A DNA stretch of 64,000 bases from Mimachlamys varia (GCA_947623455.1 OX392532.1:744001-808000); one strand, 5' to 3'; positions 35,630-47,189 are shown, counted from the stretch's first letter. Numbers and translations are program-made. The notes: a model not told the origin generated them from the sequence alone.

Positions 35630-36370
35630 TGCTCGGAAATCAAACAGAAACCTTTCGAAATGCCTGCTTGATCTGTTGTTAGATGAAATAGCAACATATG
35701 TGTACTAATTGCTGTAGATGAAAATTCAAATAGAATTAGTTACGCCTCGATTTATATGTAAATATAACTTGTTTTTATGTTTAGCCTATGAAATCATACG
35801 GAAAATAGGAAACATCAATAAAACAAATTTTAAATTGAGAAAGCGAAGGTTTCTAGGATTTATGATATTTATATGATAGTACAGGTGTATCTCTGAACAC
35901 CAACATTTGCAATTTGCCAACGGGGTAGTTAGTTGTGATTGGGGTAATATTCTTTTTCCTTAAAGTAGTCTTAGTTCCAACAGGTAAATTTACCTGTAAA
36001 AGATACCTGTTGGTACTCGGGCACAATAGTTACAGAAAGTTATCATTGAACTATCATCATGATACTATTTTAATCAAAATATTAAATTGTGTAATAAACA
36101 ATGTAAATATTATAAAATATTTAATTATTGATTAAAATTAAATGCTTAAAATAAAACTTTTTAATTCACCATATAATTAATATATGACTGTAATTCCTGA
36201 TTTTAAAAGATATTGTTGCAAAAAGATAAATATGATGTTTTTTGTATATATAATATATGATTAATTTATTGAGTTTTGAAGTGCTCAATGCCAATAAAGA
36301 TCAAAATAGAAATACTTCATTTTAATTGGTACATTTTTCTTGGATATGTATGACTTATTTAAATGTTGGC
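35630..36370. other. Intronic sequence, nothing recognised
   Basis: Very AT-rich. Searched by eye for the CYxSTPCP exon expected here; none found. Confidence 0.4.
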
Positions 36371-36383
36371 GTTTGTATTTTAG

Positions 36384-36497
36384 TTGACGCCTGCCATAGT
36401 GTCCCCTGTAAGAATGGAGGTTCGTGTGCGAGACAAGCCAACACGTTTACTTGTTCCTGTTCCTCCCACAGATACCAAGGCACGACCTGTGATAAAG
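36384..36497 (+). CDS. Copy B EGF exon
   Basis: 114 bp, phase 1-1, acceptor tttgtattttag, donor G|GTACCT. The EGF domain begins VDACHSVPCKNGGSCARQ, then FTCSCSSHRYQGTTCDK, with six cysteines. Confidence 0.9.
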
Positions 36498-36678
36498 GTA
36501 CCTTGTCCTGCTATTGAGGTTTCACGTCTATCATTTAAAACTAGCTGATGGCGTAATTAGTACATTAGTACATATTATACAAAGTAATCAATTAATATAA
36601 AATACATTGAAATATGACTCTGCAACAAAATATTCCTACAATGTATCATTAAAATGAAGACATCTCAAAATATTACAG

Positions 36679-36962
36679 ATTGCAGGCCTGGACCGGCAGA
36701 TGTCCTTTTCGTCATCGATGCCTCATTTAGTACGGAGAAACAGTTCAACGATTCTAAAGAAACCGTTTCGGCAATCTTCAATCGGCTACCTATAGGAGCC
36801 GATGATTTTCAAATAGCAGTGATGACGTATTCATTTAATGCAACCATGGAGTTTTCGTTCAACACTTACACAGACAAAGCAGCTTTGATTTCAGCCATTG
36901 ATGCCATATCACCGATCATGGGACCCTCCTCCCTCGAACAGGCTTTGGACAAGGCGAAGGAG
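36679..36962 (+). CDS. Copy B vWA-1, first half
   Basis: Acceptor atattacag, enters phase 1 and ends GAG|GTAAGT in phase 0. It reads PADVLFVIDASFSTEKQF, where DASFS fits the DxSxS metal-binding (MIDAS) motif. It ends GPSSLEQALDKAKE, where the threonine expected in this loop is a serine. Confidence 0.88.
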
Positions 36963-37086
36963 GTAAGTAGGTTTCCCCAATGATAAGAAACAAATATTCT
37001 TCTCCACACTAAATCATATTCAATTAATGAATAGTTGTTAATTGCAAACAAATATAAAGTTTTATAAGCATAATGTGTGGGCTCTA

Positions 37087-37131
37087 GCATCACTGAAGAG
37101 TCCTAGAAGGACGAAACAGTTGTTATGGTGC
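37087..37131 (+). ncRNA. Hammerhead-ribozyme-like motif in the vWA-1 intron
   Basis: The order is GCAUCA (stem I), CUGAAGA (core), GUCC-UAGAA-GGAC (perfect four-pair stem II), GAAA, stem III ACAGUUGU, then UAUGGUGC. UGGUGC pairs with GCAUCA, with one G-U pair. One extra U after stem III, relative to the other copies, may impair cleavage. Known short-stem-III hammerheads occur in Penelope-like elements and retrozymes; the host element here is not identified. Confidence 0.62.
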
Positions 37132-37149
37132 AGTTAAATTAATTTTTTC

Positions 37150-37690
37150 AACATACTGTATATATTACTAAAAATAATTGTGCAGCGGTTGTGTGATAAA
37201 AATAAGCTTTTCTAGTGCCCACTGTTGAATTATTTTTTTTATATAAATTATGTATATTATATTACGATCCTTCCATCCCAAGTAACATTGACTATGCTTA
37301 AGTGTTAAACTGCATTGTTATATTATAATCTTAAGCTGTTGACATACCTCTATACATTGATGTGTAAGACCATGCTGGCTGTATACACTGAATGTTATCT
37401 AGATAAGTAAATATGCTGGATTGAATAATACTATTATGCTACTATTACATTACCACATAATGCTCTGGCAACATCGACGTAAAAGTACCATTTTACGATA
37501 CAACACCAATTTAAGTTAATCGCTTTGCGTAAACGACACATTCGCCTTTACGGTATGCATTCTCTTCCCCCGATCGGACCTGGCCATCCCCTTTGTATAT
37601 TTTCATTAGGTACTTCAGTTTCAGCCTTCTGTGTATCTCCATTAAGACTATCAAGTATGTTTAGTGTAAGATGAAAAACCTGTTATCGTT
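37150..37690. other. Rest of the vWA-1 intron
   Basis: 37132-37170 (ttaaattaatttt, catactgtat, attacta) is shared with the ribozyme repeat at 60330-60370. Beyond it nothing is recognised. Confidence 0.4.
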
Positions 37691-37694
37691 ACAG

Positions 37695-37974
37695 GTGTTC
37701 AGGATCTCGTCATCCTACGGAGCTCGATCATAGGTGTTTCAGTACCTGATAAGAGTCTCCGACGGACTTTCTACTAACAGAACAGAAGCGATAAAAAACA
37801 GCCAATCATTGAAAAGACTAGGTATTACAATTCTGACTGTTGGCATTGGAGAGCAGGTTGATCAGACGGAACTGCTCCAGTTAGCCACAAGTAGCCAACA
37901 TGTATTTGCTGGAGGCAAGGGAGATGATATATCCAATGCCATCCTGATGGAGACTGTGGACACTACCTGCGCAG
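37695..37974 (+). pseudogene. Copy B vWA-1, second half, with in-frame TAG
   Basis: Acceptor cgttacag, phase 0; donor G|GTAAAC, phase 1. After VFRISSSYGARS an in-frame TAG at 37731-37733 interrupts an otherwise good vWA sequence: QYLIRVSDGLSTNR, then LGITILTVGIGEQVDQTEL and a final cysteine. Confidence 0.75.
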
Positions 37975-38355
37975 GTAAACGTATTGAATAAATATGTTTT
38001 ATAATATTGCTTATTTGTTTAAAGGAACTATCAACAAAAATAATAATAAACACGATTTTAATCTGCTTACACCGCGTTCTGGTTATCTTTTTTATAAGAA
38101 TCAAAGAATGCAATACATGTACGGTATAGTTATATAAATAGAAACCTCTTTCTTGTTATATTATATAAAAAAAGAAAAACAAACAAAAATCAATCAAACA
38201 AATATCAAATTTAATTAAAGGAATGAACACAAGACCATCAAATAACATTAAATACATCTTTGTAATAAAGAAGTTTCTGCAGAACAGCATTACATCATAT
38301 TTACTACGTATTCAGTTAAAGAATCACCATAAAATAATTTCAGTTTTATTTGCAG

Positions 38356-38942
38356 ATTGTGTGCTGCACACGATGGCCGACATTGTGTTTATGGTTGACA
38401 CTTCTAAACAGCAGACTGCCTTACAACAAACATTGGACGCACTTAGGGACCTGATATACAAAGTACTTGACTACAATGACAATACCCATGTTGGCATGCT
38501 AACATTCGACTCGACAGCTAACGCCAAGTTTAGTCTGAACCAGTACACTGATCCAGATACGATCATTTTAAACAGCCAGATCGGAATGGGAACCACAAAA
38601 AAGAACCCGAACCTGACCGCTGCCTTATCGTTTGCCCGTGAGAATGGGTTTAGTGGTAGTCGACTGGAAGCCCGAAAAATGCTAGTGTTGTTCTCCAATT
38701 AAGGCTGGATAGACGTGGATGGTATCTTACGAGAGAGACAAGCTCTGAATATGGACAGTGTGTCAGTGGTATTTGTTCCCATTGGAAGATCAGCTGACCT
38801 TGACACTGTCTATTCTGTGGCAGACAGAGCTGGCGACGTATACTATATTGAAAAGGACGACGATTTAGTTCGTTTTCGCGCTCTTGTAGCACAGACCACT
38901 CGCGTGGAATGTCCCAACAATATTTTTGATATTCGACAGTAA
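38356..38942 (+). pseudogene. Copy B vWA-2 and C-terminus, with in-frame TAA
   Basis: Acceptor ttatttgcag, phase 1. It begins CVLHTMADIVFMVDTSKQ, where DTSKQ is a degenerate MIDAS. It runs through HVGMLTFDSTANAKFSLNQY to KMLVLFSN, followed by TAA at 38700-38702. The same frame resumes with GWIDVDGILRERQAL, then VVFVPIGRSADLDTVYSVAD, and ends NNIFDIRQ with TAA at 38940-38942, the likely natural end. Confidence 0.75.
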
Positions 38943-39204
38943 ATAGCTCGGGTTAGCTGACAGAACATTAGCCCGAGAAACAAGTCCCCGAGGTCGATTT
39001 GTTATAGGTTTTTATTTTGTTTTACCGATTTTTGAAACTTTTTGTTATTATCTAATTTGTTATGTGTAACTGTAATCCGTCCTTTGCCCCAATGAAAGTG
39101 AAAGTGTGTAACTGGGTGTGCTTGTCTGAGGTGCGTGTAAGCAAACAGTATTTGTTTTGTTACTATTTATATTTCCCTACGCTACAATGTACATTGTACT
39201 TGTA

Positions 39205-39210
39205 AATAAA
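39205..39210 (+). terminator. Candidate polyadenylation signal of copy B
   Basis: AATAAA lies 263 bases after the terminal TAA, in tgtAATAAAacattgactg-type context (tgtaaataaaacattg). Confidence 0.45.
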
Positions 39211-40320
39211 ACATTGACTGTTATCTACCAAAAAGTCCCTAATCGCTCATCATTATTAATTACAATAAGGTCCCTGTCATATCAATATTTTTACCCTTGC
39301 GCTGCAACCCACTATATGAACATTACCAGCAGAATTTTTGTTCATAGAAGTACGAAAGCAGGGATTCTCGAAACGTAGCACGTGCCTTACTTATGACGTC
39401 GTAGATCAAGCTTATCTAATGAGAGTCTTGTCACGCCGCTTCGAATAGCATGGAGAACGACCCTGCATCAAAAGCGTATATGATTAATTATCGTTGGCGC
39501 CAATTTTATTGAAACTAAGCTGTTCCGCCAATGTCCTGTAAATGACGACGCATATACAAACGTAGGTAATAAACTAATTATTAGAAAAAACTATTAATGC
39601 AATTAATCAATTGTTCTACTGTAAAAATGTAAATATATGGATTGAAATTCATTTTTTAATTTTCATAAAATGACTTCCAATCCTAATGTACATAAGTCAT
39701 ATTTACTTATAGGTCTATTCATAATTATCTTGCTGACTCAATCTTTTATAAACAGCTTTCACTGAGAAGAAAACGCATCAGCAATACTTTTATTTGACCA
39801 AAAAAGCAGTGCATGTGGCTTTTTATTGATATCAAACTAAATATGCATATACAAAAAGTATGCTCTAAAAATGTATTATTTTTGAAAATCTTTTGAGTAG
39901 TTTATGTTAAAGTGTAAGTGCATATCAATTAGCTCAATTTAAATACCTGTTTGATATATGCTTAATTTCGATAATAGCTATTAATTGGTAAGATTTCATC
40001 TTGTTTCAATAAGTTCTCAAACTTGGAATGCACTTATAACCGATGTAAGTTTGATTGATTTTAACATAGAGCAACAAAGTAATTGTGCGATTCATAGTTT
40101 TTTTGTTTTGTTTTTTGTTAGATTAACATAATTTAATCTTGTTTGAAACAAGCATTTTTATAGGCTAAAAACATATGTTATCAGTCCATAACGTAAAATA
40201 TGACGTCGCCGTTTATAACGCCGCTCTTGATTGTCTGATGAAGCAGCGTAATGATTTGTAAGAGAAAAGAGTCCATCAATGAAATGAATGTTCTCAGTGT
40301 ATAGATTAAATTATAAGTAT

Positions 40321-40460
40321 TAACTTGAATCTATCTTTTTATGTTATGGAGCTATAACACAAAAGAGTGTACTCTCATCATAAACCGCTTAGCGGTTCAT
40401 TTAGAGTACACTCCGTTTTTTGTATTATACCCAAATAACATTAAAAATAGATTCAAGTTA
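40321..40460. mobile_element. 140-bp hairpin element with AACCGCTTAGCGGTT centre
   Basis: The ends TAACTTGAATCTAT and ATAGATTCAAGTTA are perfect complements. An inner pair GAGTGTACTCT/AGAGTACACTC flanks the perfect palindrome AACCGCTTAGCGGTT. Non-coding. Confidence 0.65.
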
Positions 40461-41162
40461 ATCCTCAAGTATTTCCTATAAAATAATTTTACTCTATCAC
40501 ATTCATGTATATTTAACTCCGGCCATTTGAGTATTACCATACCTAGCGTATGATATTTGTTTTTTCTGTGGTATATGATATAGTGCACAGTATAAATGCA
40601 CGCTATATTATCAGCAATTTAAATATTTATTCAATTTATCGTACGGTTTAATTTATAAATATATATTTATGGTTTCAGAAATATTTGGTAAAAATTACAG
40701 ATCACACTAACTTAGACGTTTTTGAGGGAGATTGGCCTTTGGCCTCATCAGGGTTTTTATTATTGTTTTACTTAATAATTAAATTATTATCAATGACAAC
40801 ATATTGCAATGTTAATGTTGTACTAATAAAGATCGAAAAAGGTCGTCCTGATTTTTTTCTATTTTTATCTTGATAATGAAAACTTACATATTGAAATGAC
40901 CCACCCGTTACATCCTTGTAATCATGATACAACCATGTATAATGAACAGTATCATGTATGTCTTGTATTGAGAAAAAAATGAAAATAAATAAGTTTAAAA
41001 AAATATATAGGCAGACTGACAAAACAATTCTACTTCATTGAGTTCAATAGTTTTCAGGAACTCTTCATCCTCATTAACAATACGTTAATGGTAAAAATCG
41101 AGCGCTGACATTGATATGCCGTTTTCCAGACCAATATTGAAATGGTCACTGGTTATCAAAAA

Positions 41163-41370
41163 AAAAATCAGAGAATACCAAAGCGTCAAAAAAAAAAAAA
41201 AAACATAATCCGAACTCAAAATCGATTAAACTAGGGGCAGAATAGGAAGAAAGGAAAGATTTACATGGAGACTCTCGTAAAGGCACAAGAGAATAAGACC
41301 AGGTGTTCTGGAAGATTAAGCGTCTTCTGCTTCATCGACGACACCCGCCATGTAAATCTTGGTCACATCC
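41163..41370 (-). mobile_element. 3'-tail fragment of the dispersed RT family
   Basis: Starts AGAGAATACCAAAGCGTC with a poly-A expansion at 41190-41204. It contains TCGATTAAACTAGGGGCAG and CTTCTGCTTCATCGACGACA, and breaks off after GGTCACATCCAAGTAAGC. Confidence 0.7.
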
Positions 41371-42326
41371 AAGTAAGCAAGTTATCGTGGTTTCATACCA
41401 GTGGTCGACAATAACGCAAATAACGGACAAATATTAAAATTTTGGAATAAAAAGTAAATTGTGCTGAAGTTTCAGTCACATTTGTATAAAATGCACACTC
41501 GTCGCCTCACTGCTTTACGGCTTTGTCTCTGTGCTGTCTCCATGATTCGGATTTTGTCCCACTAACTGATGTTCCCTTGCTAGCTCATTCGGGTGATGTC
41601 ACTGCCCAATCAACTAATTAGTCACTAATTCCAATCTGAACGACACGCCCGTGGACACAATCCGTACTATGTCGATCCCTGTACAGGGTACCTCGGGAAG
41701 TGAACATCCAAACGCTGCCCTAACCACACTATTATCCAACGTTAGAGGAGACTGGCCTCATTTTGGGTTATAAAATATATATAGGTGAGAGGTTAAACAC
41801 AATGACCCAATAATCGGATCAATCCAAGATCACGCCCATATAATTCGGTGTTTGATTATGTTTTTAAAATTAAACATTCATCTAGTACCTACATTTTCGT
41901 TGTAAAATCTTTTAATAAATCATCTTTCATATCGTCTATTCTATATGTATATTAAAAGCATAACATATTAAATCCTTATAAACTTGATGTGATTGATCTG
42001 GCAACTCATTAGTGTTACAAACTAATTGATTTGTCGATAACTGTTGTGACAGTTATGGCTTATCAATTATTCCACATACTTGTTAATCTGATTTTATAAC
42101 TGTATTAAAATAAGATTAAAGTATTAGTGTTCACATTGTTCAACATGAATAATCTTAGTATTACATTTATTTTTCTTTCATTGTTGATACTATCTACATG
42201 TAGCTATGATTAAGTAAAACGTACCGTATTGTAAACATTAGATTGAGTTATATTTTATCTCTGTTAAATAGTAAACACTTATGGCATGCATTCACTTTAT
42301 TTTGGAGTTAATGGGCATTTTTTATT

Positions 42327-42656
42327 AGGTTAACCCATCCCTTGTGATGAAGTTAAAGAGTTGCCTTCAGTTAGGTTAACCCATCCCTTGTTATGAAGTT
42401 AAAGAGTTGCCTTCAGTTAGGTTAACCCATCCCTTGTGATGAAGTTAAAGAGTTGCCTTCAGTAAGGTTAACCCATCCCTTGTTATGAAGTTAAAGAGTT
42501 GCCTTCAGTTAGGTTAACCCATCCCTTGTTATGAAGTTAAAGAGTTGCCTTCAGTTAGGTTAGCCCATCCCTTGTTATGAAGTTAAAGATTTGCCTTCAG
42601 TTAGGTTAACCCATCCCTTGTTATGAAGTTAAAGAGTTGCCTTCAGTTAGGTTTAC
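42327..42656 (+). repeat. 46-bp minisatellite, seven units
   Basis: The unit joins TTAGGTTAACCCATCCCTTG, TTATGAAGTTAAAGAGTTGC and CTTCAG. Units are almost identical, indicating recent amplification. Equal length to the signal-exon minisatellite but unrelated sequence. Confidence 0.93.
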
Positions 42657-43500
42657 ACTATGAATACACCTTGTAAGTAGCTTTAGAGTCATAAACTAAT
42701 CAATAATTAAAGTTTTAACTATTAAGAACTTTTACGTCTTGTGAGTCTATTTCGTATGGCATTGTGATAACGACTATAAAGTAATAAGATTGACACGGAT
42801 ATTTAAAGTAGGGCTTGTCTATAATTCATCAACACTTTAGCTAGTTCCTATTACTGAAGCTTCTCAATAGGGCCATTTAACTGATAATTCGATCGTTGAC
42901 TTTGGTTCTGTCCACTGAAGGCAGTATACAACAGAGAAGTGTGTATCTATTTTACCTGTATTTAAGCCACTACAATTAAGTTATTTACAATTATTTATCT
43001 TCATACTTGTTTTCCTTTTTCCGTGGGATTCTATATAAACATTTATGATTATGACAGAGAATATACTTGATTTTCCTTTCTTGTTGTTCATTTAAATGCA
43101 ACAGGGACTTGGTGTCAATATTACTTAAAATTTCAATGATAATCATATTGTTGTTTTGCTCACGTTTTATTTCGGAACGAAACAACATGAACTAACATTT
43201 TTGATAGGTATATCGAACAGTTTATACTCTGATTTGGAATAATTGCAATGTACTGTATGTAAGACTGTCATATTGTTCACCGCCACTTTTACTTCGATCT
43301 TATTGACCGTTTAACATACGACAAAAGATCACCACGCAAAGTTTGATTGCATTCTGGTGATTTAAACTACTTAATCAAACACCTGTATATGTATGAGGGT
43401 TTCTATTTCAGCTGATGATAGGAGTTTCATGTTTCTGATATGCCAATGCATATTGCTCGTTATATATACATGTATGTATAAGTCTGTAGGAACATGTTTT
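42657..43500. other. Unassigned intergenic sequence
   Basis: AT-rich; one meaningless open frame at 42991-43188. Nothing recognised. Confidence 0.35.
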
Positions 43501-43794
43501 TCTATACCAAGTTGTTCATGAATATATACGATAATATGTTTTAAACTTCCGGGTCCGTTAAAGAAAATTTTTCCGTTGGGTAAACCCAGGTGGTAAAACC
43601 AGTCTTACTTACGACATACACAGACATTTAAATGACAAACAGAACTGAGGAGGGTCACTGTATGTTTATCTACCGTATGTAGTTTTGCCAGAACTTTAAA
43701 ATACGGTTGAGCGTAAATCATTTGGACCATACAAGACAGAAGCTGTCGGGCCTTGCGAATGTGTTATAACGGTAGTTGGCGGCAACTCTACAGA
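43500..43794 (+). promoter_or_regulatory. Upstream region of copy C, paralogous to 29530-29800
   Basis: Shares the blocks atgttttaaact, ccgggt, tggtaaaac and atttaaatgacaaacag with copy B's upstream region. It ends in CAGACAGTAAG|GTAAGACTG, a good donor that starts the 49-bp array. Likely promoter and 5'UTR exon; start site unknown. Confidence 0.45.
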
Positions 43795-46700
43795 CAGTAA
43801 GGTAAGACTGTAGTTATAAGTCGGGGTCGAGTTGTACAGGTAGTAGTAAGGTAAGACTGTAGGTATAGTCCGGGGTCGAGTTGCACAGGTAGTAGTAAGG
43901 TAAGACTGTAGGTATAACACGGGGTCGAGTTGTACAGGTATTAGTAAGGTAAGACTGTAGGTATTACACGGGGTCGAGTTGTACAGGTAGTAGTGAGGTA
44001 AGACTGTAGGTATAGTCGGGGTCGAGTTGTACAGGTAGTAGTAAGGTAAGACTGTAGTTATAAGTCGGGGTCGAGTTGTACAGGTAGTAGTAAGGTAAGA
44101 CTGTAAGTATAACACGGGGTCGAGTTGTACAGGTAGTAGTAAGGTAAGACTGTAGGTATAGTCCGGGGTCGAGTTGTACAGGTAGTAGTAAGGTAAGACT
44201 GTAGGTATAACTCGGGGTCGAGTTGTACAGGTAGTAGTAAGGTAAGACTGTAGGTATAACACGGGGTCGAGTTGTACAGGTAGTAGTAAGGTAAGACTGT
44301 AGGTATAACCCGGGGTCGAGTTGTACAGGTAGCAGTAAGGTAAGACTGTAGGTATAACACGGGGTCGAGTTGTACAGGTAGTAGTAAGGTAAGACTGTAG
44401 GTATAACACGGGGTCGAGTTGTACAGGTAGCAGTAAGGTAAGACTGTAGGTATAACACGGGGTCGAGTTGTACAGGTAGTAGTAAGGTAAGACTGTAGGT
44501 ATAACACGTGGTCGAGTTGTACAGGTAGCAGTAAGGTAAGACTGTAGGTATAACACGGGGTCGAGTTGTACAGGTAGTAGTAAGGTAAGACTGTAGGTAT
44601 AACACGGGGTCGAGTTGTACAGGTAGAAGTAAGGTAAGACTGTAGGTATAACACGGGGTCGAATTGTACAGGTAGTAGTAAGGTAAGACTGTAGGTATAA
44701 CTTGGGGTCGAGTTGTACAGGTAGTAGTAAGGTAAGACTGTAGGTATAACACGGGGTCGAGTTATACAGGTAGTAGTAAGGAAAGACTAGGTATAACTCG
44801 GGGTCGAATTGTACAGGTAGTAGTAAGGTAAGACTGTAGGTATAATACGGGGTCGAGTTGTACAGGTAGTAGTAAGGTAAGACTGTAGGTATTACCCGGG
44901 GTCGAGTTGTACAGGTAGTAGTAAGGTAAGACTGTAGGTATTACCCGGGGTCGAGTTGTACAGGTAGTAGTAAGGTAAGACTGTAGGTATTACCCGGGGT
45001 CGAGTTGTACAGGTAGTAGTAAGGTAAGACTGTAGGTATATTCCGGGGTCGAGTTGTACAGGTAGTAGTATGGTAAGACTGTAGGTATAACTCGGGGTCG
45101 AGTTGTACAGGTAGTAGTAAGGTAAGACTGTAGGTATATTCCGGGGTCGAGTTGTACAGGTAGTAGTAAGGTAAGACTGTAGGTATATTCCGGGGTCGAG
45201 TTGTACAGGTAGTTGTAAGGTAAGACTGTAGGTATAACCCGGGGTCGAGTTGTACAGGTAGTAGTATGGTAAGACTGTAGGTATAACTCGGGGTCGAGTT
45301 GTACAGGTAGTAGTAAGGTAAGACTGTAGGTATAACTCGGGGTCGAGTTGTACAGGTAGTAGTAAGGTAAGACTGTAGGTATAACTTGGGGTCGAGTTGT
45401 ACAGGTAGTAGTAAGGTAAGACTGTAGGTATAACACGGGGTCGAGTTATACAGGTAGTAGTAAGGAAAGACTAGGTATAACTCGGGGTCGAATTGTACAG
45501 GTAGTAGTAAGGTAAGACTGTAGGTATAATACGGGGTCGAGTTGTACAGGTAGTAGTAAGGTAAGATTAGGTATAACACGGGGTCGAGTTGTACAGGTAG
45601 CAGTAAGGTAAGACTGTAGGTATAACCCGTGGTCGAGTTGTACAGGTAGTAGTAAGGTAAGACTGTAGGTATAACCCGGGGTCGAGTTGTACAGGTAGTA
45701 GTAAGGTAAGACTGTAGGTATAACACGGGGTCGAGTTGTACAGGTAGTAGTAAGGTAAGACTGTAGGTATAACCCGGGGTCGAGTTGTACAGGTAGTAGT
45801 AAGGTAAGACTGTAGGTATAACTCCGGGGTCGAGTTGTACAGGTAGTAGTAAGGTAAGACTGTAGGTATAACTTGGGGTCGAGTTGTACAGGTAGTAGTA
45901 AGGTAAGACTGTAGGCATAACTCCGGGGTCGAGTTGTACAGGTAGTAGTAAGGTAAGATTAGGTATAACACGGGGTCGAGTTGTACAGGTAGTAGTAAGG
46001 TAAGACTGTAGGTATAACTCCGGGGTCGAGTTGTACAGGTAGTAGTAAGGTAAGACTGTAGGTATAACACGGGGTCGAGTTGTACAGGTAGTAGTAAGGT
46101 AAGACTGTAGGCATAACTCGGGGTCGAGTTGTACCGGTAGTAGTAAGGTAAGACTAGTTATAACTCGGGGTCGAGTTGTACAGGTAGTAGTGAGGTAAGA
46201 CTGTAGGTATAACTCAGGGTCGAGTTGTACAGGTAGTAGTAAGGTAAGACTGTAGGTATAGTCCGGGGTCGAGTTGTACAGGTAGTAGTAAGGTAAGACT
46301 GTAGGTATAACACGGGGTCGAGTTGTACAGGTAGTAGTAAGGTAAGACTGTAGGTATAACACGGGGTCGAGTTGTACAGGTAGTAGTAAGGTAAGACTGA
46401 AGGTATGACTCGGGGTCGAGTTGTACAGGTAGTAGTAAGGTAAGACTGTAGGTATGACCCGGGGTCGAGTTGTACAGGTAGTAGTAAGGTAAGACTAGGT
46501 ATAACACGGGGTCGAGTTGTACAGGTAGTAGTAAGGTAAGACTGTAGGTATAACCCGGGGTCGAGTTGTACAGGTAGTAGTAAGGAAAGATTGTAGGTAT
46601 AACCCGGGGTCGAGTTGTACAGGTAGTAGTAAGGTAAGACTGTAGGTATGACTCGGGGTCGAGTTGTACAGGTAGAAGTAAGGAAAGATTGTAGGTATAA

Positions 46701-46866
46701 CCCGGGGTCGAGTTGTACAGGTAGTAGTAAGGTAAGACTGTAGGTATGACTCGGGGCCGAGTTGTACAGGTAGAAGTAAGGTAAGATTGTAGGTATAACT
46801 CGGGGTCGAGTTGTACAGGTACAGTAGTAGTAAGGTAAGACTGTAGGTATATTCCGGGGTCGAGCT
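43795..46866 (+). repeat. 49-bp minisatellite (about 63 units) carrying AAG|GTAAGA
   Basis: The unit joins GTCGAGTTGTACAGGTAGTA, GTAAGGTAAGACTGTAGGTA and a variable TAACACGGG. Many units carry the donor-like TAAG|GTAAGA. Variant ends (aacacgggg, aactcgggg, attccgggg, aacccgggg) mark subfamilies. 49 is not a multiple of three and the unit lacks minus-strand stops, hence overlapping antisense open frames up to 473 residues that are not called as genes. Copy B has only one equivalent near 29787-29835. Confidence 0.93.
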
Positions 46867-46869
46867 GTT

Positions 46870-47185
46870 ATAATGTATTGACTTAAAACACAAACTATAT
46901 GATACTGTCAGAAACATGAGAACAACGAAATAGCCTTATAGTGATCAACACACATTTAATTATTTAAAAGTTTAAGATATTCTCGACATATAATTTATAA
47001 ATAAAAAATGAAAAATAGAGCGAGAAACTGCTACATGAGGAATGCTATGTATAAAGTCAAACAATTAACTATTAAAATCGTTCTTTTCTTTTGCAAATCT
47101 CGGTTACAATATAATATACTTTATACGACTCTGACAGACTAGTTAAATTGTAAATTATATATTTCATTATGTTTTTTTCTTCCCT
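46870..47185. other. Between the 49-bp array and the copy C signal exon
   Basis: AT-rich, ending in the polypyrimidine tract of the acceptor at 47189. Nothing else recognised. Confidence 0.4.
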
Positions 47186-47189
47186 TTAG

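Larger units (their letters stand above)
31245..38942 (+). pseudogene. Copy B: secreted EGF/vWA gene, probably decayed (whole gene span)
   Basis: Exons in order: signal, N-terminal, EGF, vWA-1 (two exons), vWA-2. Expected product: a secreted extracellular-matrix type protein in which vWA domains would bind partners through a metal site. An in-frame TAG (37731) interrupts vWA-1 and a TAA (38700) interrupts vWA-2. The five-cysteine exon needed to link the N-terminal exon (ends phase 0) to the EGF exon (starts phase 1) was not found; RT relics fill much of that interval. Two stops plus a missing exon favour a pseudogene, unless the EGF/vWA exons are used by copy A. Confidence 0.6.
39215..42326. 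other. Interval between copies B and C, mostly unrecognised
   Basis: Contains the hairpin element at 40321-40460 and an RT-tail fragment at 41163-41370 (listed separately). Elsewhere no exon, RNA gene or shared repeat was seen. Confidence 0.4.

Noticed and set aside
40232..40275. CTGATGAAG with GAAA as another hammerhead
   Set aside because: No stem II pairing between the core strings; probably chance.
44941..46362. Antisense open frames of up to 473 residues (LQSYLTTTCTTRP repeats)
   Set aside because: They follow exactly the 49-bp minisatellite, are open in several overlapping frames, and rotate frame every unit. They reflect a stop-poor unit, not a protein.
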